From assembly GCA_002686115.1 (NCBI GenBank), contig NZAF01000079.1, positions 1 to 14,542 of the forward strand: 14,542 bases of DNA, read 5' to 3'. This document shows, in pieces, positions 1-6,190 of this stretch. The notes below the pieces were generated by a model, which was not told the DNA's origin, ran no database searches, and was given only the letters and a program-made list of their open reading frames with translations. How positions within the stretch are numbered: the stretch's first letter is position 1; each line of letters starts with the position of its first letter. This DNA is from Halobacteriovorax sp. GTDB taxonomy: Bacteria > Bdellovibrionota > Bacteriovoracia > Bacteriovoracales > Bacteriovoracaceae. The position numbers and the translations under genes were made by a program.

Positions 1-31
1 AGTTGTCTCTTGGTACACACTTTTAGAAATA

Positions 32-634
32 CTAAATAGAGTATGGAGAAGTAAGCTTCGCCAGTGTCATTTCAATATCGCCTTCAAGAGAGTAATCAAC
101 AGATACGATATCCCCATTTTGAGTGTGCTTATAAGTATTGATAACATTTTTCTTAAAATCTAATAGAAGTTCATAAGTTTCTACATTTCCATTTTCAAAT
201 GTTAATTCAATGTACAGGCGGTTCATATTGATAACTTTACATGAGTCATCACTTTTACTTTTAACGTCAAAAGTTGCTTGTTCTACTTGTGCCTTCATCT
301 GTTCTGTATCAATTTGTATTTCATTGTTTGAGAAAGAATTAATTAAAGTCTTTTGAACAGAGTAGAAAGGATTATATGTATACTTCCTTGAAAATGGCAT
401 TCTTGGTACATTCACAGATCGTGACTTATAACACTTTTCCCAAGAGAAAAATGACTTTGAACCTTCTGTTTTTACCGTTGTTTTAAAAGCTGCTTTTGTT
501 ATTTCAAATGGACCTTTGCTTCCAAGGTAATCATTACGATCATAGACCTTTAAGACGTCATTGATTTTGATCGTTGTAGATGCAAGTGCCATATTTGTAA
601 TAAGTAGTGTGATGATAGTAAATAGTGGCTTCAT
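32..634 (-). CDS. Secreted protein of unknown function, 200 aa
   Basis: I do not recognise the family. The first 18 residues (K3, then a hydrophobic run ending M-A-L-A) form a typical Sec signal peptide with probable cleavage after ALA, so the protein should be exported to the periplasm or beyond. There is no lipobox cysteine at the cleavage site. The mature part is mixed charged/polar with two cysteines (about residues 68 and 132) that could form a disulphide, and it has no further membrane segment. The start is supported by a GGAGTAAC Shine-Dalgarno stretch just upstream of the ATG (640-647). It is separated by 141 bp from the next minus-strand gene, and that gap carries a perfect TTGACA, so it probably has its own promoter. 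Coding status is fairly sure; function is unknown. Confidence 0.8.
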   Translation of the reverse strand: MKPLFTIITLLITNMALASTTIKINDVLKVYDRNDYLGSKGPFEITKAAFKTTVKTEGSKSFFSWEKCYKSRSVNVPRMPFSRKYTYNPFYSVQKTLINSFSNNEIQIDTEQMKAQVEQATFDVKSKSDDSCKVINMNRLYIELTFENGNVETYELLLDFKKNVINTYKHTQNGDIVSVDYSLEGDIEMTLAKLTSPYSI

Positions 635-701
635 TTGTTACTCCTCAGTCTTTTAAAGTGTCGTGAAACTAACATTGAGTAAGACTTGAAGCAAGAATGA
701 G

Positions 702-730
702 CTTAGACAGAAAATATTGATATCTGTCAA
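702..730 (-). promoter_or_regulatory. Candidate promoter with overlapping inverted repeat
   Basis: On the minus strand a consensus TTGACA (725-730) is followed after 17 bp by a poor -10 match, TCTAAG (702-707). The 6-bp inverted repeat GACAGA/TCTGTC (706-711 and 723-728, 11 bp apart) fills the spacer and overlaps the -35 element, which would suit a repressor operator. It lies about 70-95 bp upstream of the secreted-protein start at 634. The weak -10 keeps confidence low. Confidence 0.35.
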
Positions 731-775
731 AGTGATGAATTTTAAATATTTACAAGGGGGTGAAGAATGAAAGAA

Positions 776-1039
776 TTACTTACTTTTAAGCATCTCTTCA
801 ATGATTTGAGCGGCTTTTTTAGCAGTCTCGGGATCATTTAGTTTTTTATTAATGGATTTCTTAAGTTGTTCTATTTGAGCTTTATCAGAAACATTATCGT
901 GATTGATATTAGGTTTTTTCTTTGTTTCTTCAATGTTTGTTGCTGGAGAGGCCATCTTTTGCTCTTTTGTAGTGGAAGCGCTTGAAGATTTCTTCTTAGC
1001 GCTTCCTTGAAATAAATTTTTAAATTTTTTAACACCCAT
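776..1039 (-). CDS. Small lysine-rich protein of unknown function, 87 aa
   Basis: I do not recognise the family. The N-terminal half (about 1-50) is Lys/Ser/Thr/Ala-rich and looks disordered. The C-terminal third (about 53-87) reads as one or two charged amphipathic helices. There is no signal peptide or membrane segment, so the protein is probably cytoplasmic. It is the second gene of a minus-strand pair, starting 5 bp after the stop of the gene ending at 1045, so co-transcription is likely. Its own ribosome-binding site is weak (AAGACAG), in keeping with translational coupling. Being short and low-complexity it could be doubted, but the tight spacing behind a gene with a strong ribosome-binding site favours a real gene. 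Confidence 0.6.
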   Translation of the reverse strand: MGVKKFKNLFQGSAKKKSSSASTTKEQKMASPATNIEETKKKPNINHDNVSDKAQIEQLKKSINKKLNDPETAKKAAQIIEEMLKSK

Positions 1040-1044
1040 CTGTC

Positions 1045-1263
1045 TTAAGCAGCAGCTTCGCCAGAGTGTTTCTTTTTTTGGATCTTAGAGACTTTTTCCA
1101 TATGATCTTCGATCACTTCATATAGCTCTAATTTTGTAGTGTATGGATCCATTCCATCCGGCATTGTGGAATATACTAGTTCATTGTCAATTTCAGCGAA
1201 AATATACCAGACGTTACCAAGTTTTTGAAAAAGTACATCGTTATGTCTTACTTGAGTTTCCAT
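1045..1263 (-). CDS. Small conserved-looking protein of unknown function, 72 aa
   Basis: I do not recognise the family. A longer reading from an ATG at 1302 is possible, but the ATG at 1261-1263 is preferred because a perfect AGGAGG (1268-1273) sits 4 bp upstream of it. The extra 13 codons would be translated through that site and through a hairpin. The protein starts M-E-T-Q-V, has a central segment rich in W, Y and F (G-N-V-W-Y-I-F-A-E-I) that looks like beta-strands, then a charged helix (about 40-60) and a Lys-rich tail ending G-E-A-A-A. There is no signal peptide. It is the first gene of a two-gene minus-strand operon with the Lys-rich 87-residue protein and is divergent from the exported beta-barrel candidate at 1445. 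Confidence 0.65.
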   Translation of the reverse strand: METQVRHNDVLFQKLGNVWYIFAEIDNELVYSTMPDGMDPYTTKLELYEVIEDHMEKVSKIQKKKHSGEAAA

Positions 1264-1280
1264 GCTTCCTCCTAAAGTTT

Positions 1281-1299
1281 TGTAGAGATCCTCTCTACA
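1281..1299 (-). promoter_or_regulatory. Hairpin in the leader of the 72-aa gene
   Basis: TGTAGAGA (1281-1288) and TCTCTACA (1292-1299) form a perfect 8-bp stem with a 3-nt loop. In the minus-strand transcript it lies about 8 nt before the AGGAGG ribosome-binding site. There is no U-tract after it, so it is more likely an mRNA-stability or translation-control element than a terminator. Any role is inferred. Confidence 0.4.
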
Positions 1300-1353
1300 C
1301 ATGATTCAATTAACATATCGACTTAAACTTCTTTCTTTTAATTTATTTTGAAT

Positions 1354-1367
1354 CTTTTCTAGAAAAG
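1354..1367. repeat. Perfect 14-bp palindrome in a divergent intergenic region
   Basis: CTTTTCTAGAAAAG is its own reverse complement. It lies in the 181-bp gap between divergently transcribed genes (starts at 1263 and 1445), where an operator serving one or both promoters could sit. An adjoining inverted repeat, GGGAA/TTCCC (1367-1371 and 1377-1381), is followed on the minus strand by TTTTCT and resembles a weak attenuator-type terminator. Confidence 0.35.
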
Positions 1368-1444
1368 GGAAAAATCTTCCCTCGATGTCGTAGATGCCTG
1401 TTTTTATTAGCTCAAGAGTGTGGTGAAAAAGACGATAAGTAATT

Positions 1445-3010
1445 ATGAAAACGAAACACTTGATCATTTCATTACTCTTTTTCTCTACAACAACATATGC
1501 AAAATATTGTTTATGTGAATCTAAGAATGGCAATTCTACTATCGTATCCAGTGAAGTTGAGAGTGCTGAGGCATGCAAAAGGAAGATAACAGATACGATT
1601 ATAAAGAACTTCGATACTTTTGGATTTTGTTTAGATAAATCAGTGGTTAATATTAAGTGGAAGTGCGCTTCGCCAGAGGATTTTATGGCAAAGTATAAAG
1701 ACCAAAGTATTTCTTGTGAAGAGATTAGACCCGCTTTTAGTGCTGTAAGTATGATCCAATCTATAAAGACAATAGATCAACTTAATAACACTGAATTAGG
1801 TACGCTTGAAGATCCATGTTTATCAAAGTATCAAAAAGAGCTTGAGGATATTTTGTTAAGCCAATTAGACGCCCAGCCAGTTGGTGATTCCAGGGCCATT
1901 CAAATTGAATTTTCAAATGAGAAAGACTTAAAGGCCGCGATAGAGAAGTTTGCTCCTGGTCATTATCTTGATTTTGTAAAAAATAGTTCACTAGAAGTAA
2001 ATTTAACCAATGATAATAATCCATTCCGCGCAGTTTCAGATGACTTTACTGGTGGAGATGATCTTGGATACACACATGGATTAAAGATTGAGTTTAAGAA
2101 AAGACTTGATGATAAATATACAATGAGTATTTCATATTCAACAGATTTATATAGCAATACCACCCGACCTCAATGGCGTACAAATGACAATCAAGACGAT
2201 GCTGGTAGAAACACGGCTATCATTTATGATTCAAATTCAATTGATAAGAATAAAGATGTCTTTTTAAAAGGTAACTATAATCACGAGACTGGAAAATATA
2301 ATCAGTTTTTCATTGAAGAAAATAAGCTAAAAGCAATAGTTGAAATTATTGATGATGAAAATAATAATGTCTTTTACAAAGTTGGAGCAGGTGTTCATCA
2401 GATCAATGCTTCTAAGACAGATGGTAATATTTTGCTGTCATCATTAACTCAACAAGATAAATATCATGATAAAGCAGGCTTTCATACTTATGATAGTTTA
2501 AAACAGCCAGGGAGAGATCAGACGAGAACCTTTGTAGAGGCCGGTGCGGGAAGAATTGATAATTTTTGGCAAACTGACCGACAAAGAATATCTATGAGGA
2601 GTGAAGCAGATGTAAGTCTAACTGGTGTTGATGGTGCAAGTTACGCACAAGCTGGAGCGGCATTAAGATATGATTATCAAAATGGCGAAAATGCAACTGC
2701 ATATAGGGCTCAGGCAAAAGTACAGGCAAGGGTCTACTCAACCGGAGAAACGCAAAAGAAAGCATCAGTTGAATTTATTATTGATAGTAAGAGACATCGA
2801 TTTGGACTAGAGGTTGCAAGAAGAAGTGGTGATGATCCACTTTATTTACAAGCTCATCCAGTTAGCTATCATAGAGATGAAATCGATAAGGCAAACAAAG
2901 CAATCACCGACAGATATCATGTCGAACCAATAGAGAACCCTTATCATTATTATGAGAATAAATCAGATGAGGATACTATTACAACTCTCTACTATCAGTA
3001 TAAGTGGTAG
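1445..3010 (+). CDS. Exported protein with probable outer-membrane beta-barrel domain, possibly LpxR-like (DUF2219)
   Basis: Residues 1-19 are a Sec signal peptide (cleavage likely after T-Y-A). Residues 20-125 are cysteine-rich (C22, C24, C44, C62, C74, C91, C125), which suggests disulphides in the periplasm. From about 183 to the end the sequence alternates like beta-strands and finishes L-Y-Y-Q-Y-K-W, the aromatic C-terminus typical of barrels recognised by the BAM machinery. The stretch at 186-216, with N-D (189-190), a G-G-D-D block and G-Y-T-H-G-L, resembles the opening of the lipid A 3'-O-deacylase LpxR/DUF2219 family, whose Asn-Asp pair is near the start of the barrel. That assignment is tentative: I cannot place the catalytic His and Ser, and the 180-residue Cys-rich N-terminal part is not part of LpxR. 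It converges with the minus-strand gene at 3015, only 4 bp away. Confidence 0.75.
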   Translation: MKTKHLIISLLFFSTTTYAKYCLCESKNGNSTIVSSEVESAEACKRKITDTIIKNFDTFGFCLDKSVVNIKWKCASPEDFMAKYKDQSISCEEIRPAFSAVSMIQSIKTIDQLNNTELGTLEDPCLSKYQKELEDILLSQLDAQPVGDSRAIQIEFSNEKDLKAAIEKFAPGHYLDFVKNSSLEVNLTNDNNPFRAVSDDFTGGDDLGYTHGLKIEFKKRLDDKYTMSISYSTDLYSNTTRPQWRTNDNQDDAGRNTAIIYDSNSIDKNKDVFLKGNYNHETGKYNQFFIEENKLKAIVEIIDDENNNVFYKVGAGVHQINASKTDGNILLSSLTQQDKYHDKAGFHTYDSLKQPGRDQTRTFVEAGAGRIDNFWQTDRQRISMRSEADVSLTGVDGASYAQAGAALRYDYQNGENATAYRAQAKVQARVYSTGETQKKASVEFIIDSKRHRFGLEVARRSGDDPLYLQAHPVSYHRDEIDKANKAITDRYHVEPIENPYHYYENKSDEDTITTLYYQYKW

Positions 3011-3014
3011 GCTT

Positions 3015-3980
3015 TTAGTATTGATAAGAGAAGCCAACGGAATAAGAAAATTCAGCTTGAAAGCTTGATGAGTAACTTTGTTGATCTAACATACTATAGA
3101 GTTCTAAGCTTGTTTCTGAAGTCATTTCATATGGAAGTCTAAATGTAATACCTGGACCATGAATAAGACTAAAGTCTTTATTTCCAAATAGATTCTTGTG
3201 AGTAAAAGTTAAAGAAGTCATTCCCATGAAATTAATACCAGAAAAGTCGAGTTCTTCTTTAGTTGCATTATTTAAATCCTCTATCTCTACAAAAGTTCTT
3301 TGATAGTTCGCAAGAAGCTTTAAGTTAGATTCAATAGAGAATTTTTCTTCTTTGTAAAATGAGTAACTAAATGTAGAACCAATACCAAGTAGAGCATGAG
3401 ACTCCTCACTAAAAACTCTATCATCAAAACCATACTCGTTAACCATGGTCTGTACTGAAAAAATAATTCCGTAATAAAATCTATCTTCAAGATCAAATAG
3501 AGGCCTTCTTTTTAATCCAAGCTCAAATGCAAGAATGGGGTTTGTTGATTCTCTAACTTTATCTCTTCCATATTCGTAACTGGACTTGTGTGCAAAGTGA
3601 TAGTTAAAGTTGATGTCAGCTTTTTTGTTATTTGGAGATTCAAAAGGATAGTTATCTGGTACAGGCTCACTTAGGATGTAATTAGTAGGGTCCTCTCCTT
3701 TGAAAGAAATATTCTTCTCGAGTTCTCTGACATCATTAAAAATAATCTTAACAAATCTTTTTTCGATGTAACCCTTCGTTCCATCTCGAGAGAAAGTTTC
3801 ATAATATTTAGAGTCAGTTAATGTATTCTTATTCAAGTAAACTTTGGTACCGAGTCTTTTATATTGGAGGACTCTTGAGAGTTCGTCAGGTATTTGTAAT
3901 ATAGGAGCTTGGTGTACTCTAATGACACCATAGAATGAATATACTTGAAGAGTTAAAAAGAGCGCCGTGAGTATTTTCAT
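3015..3980 (-). CDS. Exported SH3-like plus beta-barrel protein, 321 aa (last gene of operon)
   Basis: The signal peptide covers about 1-18. Residues 19-80 match the bacterial SH3 (SH3b) pattern: R-V-H-x-A-P near the start, a run of short strands, and K-G-Y-I-E-K-R-F at the end, like the G-W-V-x-x-x-Y/L closing strand of SH3b. SH3b domains often bind cell-wall peptides. From about 120 the sequence has alternating hydrophobic/aromatic strands and ends G-F-S-Y-Q-Y, suggesting a small outer-membrane beta-barrel. The ATG overlaps the stop of the upstream gene as ATGA, indicating translational coupling. The same domain order occurs in the upstream gene (start 4927), so the two may be diverged paralogues or partners. 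A link between outer membrane and peptidoglycan is inferred from the architecture, not shown. Confidence 0.7.
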   Translation of the reverse strand: MKILTALFLTLQVYSFYGVIRVHQAPILQIPDELSRVLQYKRLGTKVYLNKNTLTDSKYYETFSRDGTKGYIEKRFVKIIFNDVRELEKNISFKGEDPTNYILSEPVPDNYPFESPNNKKADINFNYHFAHKSSYEYGRDKVRESTNPILAFELGLKRRPLFDLEDRFYYGIIFSVQTMVNEYGFDDRVFSEESHALLGIGSTFSYSFYKEEKFSIESNLKLLANYQRTFVEIEDLNNATKEELDFSGINFMGMTSLTFTHKNLFGNKDFSLIHGPGITFRLPYEMTSETSLELYSMLDQQSYSSSFQAEFSYSVGFSYQY

Positions 3981-4927
3981 AATACACCTAAGTTAAATCC
4001 GTAACCAACTTTGAATGCAATATATGGATTATAGTTATTTCCTTCAACAATATCGTTTGTTTCAAAGTTTGTATCATTAGAGTAGATCAGTTTGTTAAGC
4101 CCACCTTCAATTTCAAATAAGAAGTTTCCTTTTGATTTTTGTACTCCTATCATCATTTTATTGGTACGCAGGCTGTTATTTTCTGTTGGGTAAGAAGCAT
4201 TTCCTAAAACTGTTGTTTCTGCTCCAATTCGAACTTCAAAATTTTCGAACTTTTTTGCAAACTTCATCCCTACATTAAGCATGATCCAATTGATCTGGTT
4301 AGAAGTTAATCTACTGAGGTCGGAATGTATATAAACGGGATAGTCTTGATTATTAATTAATGAAAACTCTGTTGTTAAACCAAATGCGTTCGCGCTTGTA
4401 GAGTTAAAATCTTTTAGAGTGTAATTTGCGCCATAGAGGACGGCTTGAAAGTTGATATCTTTTTTCAAGTCAGTGGAGTTGAACTTTATATCGCTCTTTT
4501 TTACCTTGCCATGATACTTCGGTGTAATTTGTAAAAGTTCTTTTGTTTTTTGTAGGTCTTCTGTTTCACATAGATAAATAGGCGTATCAAACTTATCAAA
4601 AATGACAGAAAAGTGACTACCGACTGCAACATCTCTAACAGAGACCATAACACCTCTAGGTATTCTCTCAACTTTTCTAGTTTTAAGAGATTTAATGAGA
4701 GAGCCTTTTTTTAAAATGGCTTTATATCTTTTTAGCTTTATATTGCTGTCCTTGTATTCGAAGCGAAACTCATTGCCGATATTCTTGATGACTGGTCCAT
4801 TATTAATATGAGAAATATTATCTAATAAAATTTCACTTTCAGTTTTGAACTCAAGGGAGCTCTCTTGTGCTTGAGTCGTTAATATATTGAATATAAAAAT
4901 TAGGGTCAGAATTAACTTTCTAAGCAT
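3977..4927 (-). CDS. Exported SH3-like plus beta-barrel protein, 316 aa (middle gene of operon)
   Basis: The signal peptide is residues 1-20 (hydrophobic run ending T-T-Q-A, then Q-E). Residues about 68-125 look like a divergent SH3-type fold (strands around K-K-G-S-L-I-K-S, G-V-M-V-S-V-R-D and P-I-Y-L-C). From about 155 to 316 the sequence shows the alternating pattern of an outer-membrane beta-barrel, ending F-K-V-G-Y-G-F-N-L-G-V-L, although the last residue is Leu rather than the usual Phe/Trp/Tyr. The start is supported by AAGGAGT upstream of the ATG. It overlaps the end of the Nudix gene by 16 bp and overlaps the next gene by ATGA, so the three form one operon. No named family is recognised. 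Confidence 0.7.
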   Translation of the reverse strand: MLRKLILTLIFIFNILTTQAQESSLEFKTESEILLDNISHINNGPVIKNIGNEFRFEYKDSNIKLKRYKAILKKGSLIKSLKTRKVERIPRGVMVSVRDVAVGSHFSVIFDKFDTPIYLCETEDLQKTKELLQITPKYHGKVKKSDIKFNSTDLKKDINFQAVLYGANYTLKDFNSTSANAFGLTTEFSLINNQDYPVYIHSDLSRLTSNQINWIMLNVGMKFAKKFENFEVRIGAETTVLGNASYPTENNSLRTNKMMIGVQKSKGNFLFEIEGGLNKLIYSNDTNFETNDIVEGNNYNPYIAFKVGYGFNLGVL

Positions 4928-5397
4928 TTTAATGACTCCTTAAAAGCTTGAAAGTTGTTTGGATACTTATAATGATCTTGAGTAATATCTTTTACATTTA
5001 CCCACTGGAAATCTTGATGTTCATCATTTGATATTTGAACCACTGAGTGATCAGATAAGGTCCAAAAGACTCTTTCTGTCACATCTTTTCCCCAACGGTC
5101 GTGAAATTGAAAGCTTAGTTCTGTGTTGTGGACCTCTTGGTCTATCCCAGTTTCCTCTAGGAGTTCTCTTTTTGCTCCTTCGTGAAAGCTTTCACCTTCG
5201 TCGACACCACCTGTTATGTTTTGCCAAAACTCACCGCGATCTTTGTTTGTCTGGAGCAAAAGAACATAAGTATTATTGTTTTTTTTGTTAAAAACGACGA
5301 CCTGAGCCTTTTTGGCTTTTAAATTTTCATTATTTTGTTGCACCTTATTATTATAACAAAGTTCATGATTTAAAGGGGATGGCCGAGATCTAGGCAT
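4912..5397 (-). CDS. Nudix hydrolase, NudB-like (dihydroneopterin triphosphate pyrophosphatase type)
   Basis: A full Nudix box is present at residues 63-85 (G63, E69, R77-E78-L79, E81-E82, G84-I85), the metal-binding helix that hydrolyses a nucleoside-diphosphate-linked bond. The segment F-W-Q-N-I-T-G-G before it, and the later T-E-R-V-F-W and E-H-Q-D-F-Q-W-V, resemble E. coli NudB, which removes pyrophosphate from dihydroneopterin triphosphate in folate synthesis. Substrate assignment is inference. Translation may start not at the ATG (5397), which has no visible ribosome-binding site, but at GTG codon 19 (5341-5343). TATAAT (5350-5355) lies 6 bp before that GTG, and the fold itself begins only around residue 29. 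The protein lacks a signal peptide, unlike the two envelope proteins encoded downstream in the same operon, so it is the cytoplasmic member. Confidence 0.85.
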   Translation of the reverse strand: MPRSRPSPLNHELCYNNKVQQNNENLKAKKAQVVVFNKKNNNTYVLLLQTNKDRGEFWQNITGGVDEGESFHEGAKRELLEETGIDQEVHNTELSFQFHDRWGKDVTERVFWTLSDHSVVQISNDEHQDFQWVNVKDITQDHYKYPNNFQAFKESLKCLES

Positions 5398-5418
5398 TTA
5401 TTTCATAAATATTCTTTC

Positions 5419-5428
5419 AAGGGCCCTT
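5419..5428. repeat. 10-bp palindrome between divergent genes
   Basis: AAGGGCCCTT is perfectly palindromic and unusually GC-rich for this AT-rich intergenic region. It lies between the divergent Nudix gene and the M50-like gene, about 20 bp upstream of the putative plus-strand -35. It could be an operator, but short palindromes also arise by chance. Confidence 0.2.
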
Positions 5429-5445
5429 TTGTGCATTGCAAATCT

Positions 5446-5494
5446 TTGATAGTTTTACTCAGATTTGATATGAATGTAGGACTTTTTATATAAA
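5446..5494 (+). promoter_or_regulatory. Candidate tandem promoters for the M50-scpA-scpB operon
   Basis: Two overlapping sigma70-like promoters can be read. The first is TTGATA (5446-5451), 17 bp, TATGAA (5469-5474). The second is TTGATA (5465-5470), 18 bp, TATAAA (5489-5494). The first gives a leader of about 30 nt that includes the GGGG ribosome-binding site (5497-5500) in front of the GTG at 5511, so it is the better functional candidate. The second would start transcription only about 10 nt before the codon. Confidence 0.45.
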
Positions 5495-5510
5495 TTGGGG
5501 AATTTATAGA

Positions 5511-6182
5511 GTGGATATTGCAAAGATTATAGAAAACCTTGCTCTTATGACGCCTGGTTTTTTGCTCGCGTTATGTGTTCGATATGCAGGTCAAGCTTAT
5601 GTTTCAAAGCTTTTTGGTGATGATACAGCTGAGAGGGATGGTCGTTTAAGTCTAAACCCAGCTGCTCATTATGACATAATGGGAACAATCGTTTTTCCAT
5701 TAGTTATTGTTGCGCTTATGGGAAGTGCTCCATTCGGTTGGGGAAGAAATATCCCTAAAGATGTAAGAAGATATACTGATATGAAAAAAGGGATTTTCTG
5801 GACAGCTTTTTCAGGTCCATTGTCAAATCTTCTTATCATGGTAGCTTCAACTTTTACTTTTGCCGTCATTCAAGTTTTCTTGCCGGATACATTTGGCTTT
5901 AAGTTTCAAATGTTACAAATGGTTAAATATTCAGTGCTTATCAATGTGATTTTCGCAGTTTTTCATCTCATCCCATTTCCACCATTAGATGGTGCCCAGA
6001 TGGTTAGTGCTTTTTTAAATTATGAGCAAGCTCGAAAGTTTGAGCAACTTGAGAGATATACTTTTGTTTTCTTTATGATTTTATGGATGACGAATATTTT
6101 TGGAATTATAGTTCAACCAGTTCTATTAATTGGTCATCTTTTGATTAATCTCTTTGTAGGTTTACTCAGTTATATTGGTTAA
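5511..6182 (+). CDS. M50/site-2-protease-like membrane protein lacking the HExxH zinc motif (probable pseudoprotease)
   Basis: The 223-residue protein has several hydrophobic helices and the M50B/site-2 protease signature: G-D-D-T-A (36-40), G-R-L-S-L-N-P-x-x-H (44-53), F-G-W-G (75-78), S-G-P-L-S-N (101-106) and P-P-L-D-G (157-161). In active members the first helix carries HExxH, whose two His bind zinc together with the Asp of LDG. Here the aligned positions read R24-Y25-A26-G27-Q28, directly before A-Y-V-S and G-D-D-T-A, so both zinc His and the catalytic Glu are absent. D160 is kept, and the usual Asn before the PPLDG segment is replaced (H153). The frame is intact and the remaining motifs are conserved, which argues against simple decay. 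The GTG start has GGGG 10 bp upstream. The stop overlaps the ribosome-binding site of scpA, 8 bp away, so it is the first gene of the scp operon, a neighbourhood also common for active M50 homologues. Confidence 0.85.
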   Translation: MDIAKIIENLALMTPGFLLALCVRYAGQAYVSKLFGDDTAERDGRLSLNPAAHYDIMGTIVFPLVIVALMGSAPFGWGRNIPKDVRRYTDMKKGIFWTAFSGPLSNLLIMVASTFTFAVIQVFLPDTFGFKFQMLQMVKYSVLINVIFAVFHLIPFPPLDGAQMVSAFLNYEQARKFEQLERYTFVFFMILWMTNIFGIIVQPVLLIGHLLINLFVGLLSYIG

Positions 6183-6190
6183 GGAATTTT

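Noticed and set aside
1306..1578. Minus-strand open frame of 90 codons
   Set aside because: It overlaps the signal peptide and start of the well-supported gene at 1445 on the other strand, has no ribosome-binding site, and shows no recognisable domain.
1782..2163. Two minus-strand open frames inside the exported barrel gene
   Set aside because: They lie entirely within a long coding region with sensible protein features and have no domain or operon context of their own.
5028..5291. Plus-strand open frame opposite the Nudix gene
   Set aside because: It mirrors the Nudix-box coding region; the opposite strand carries a complete catalytic motif.
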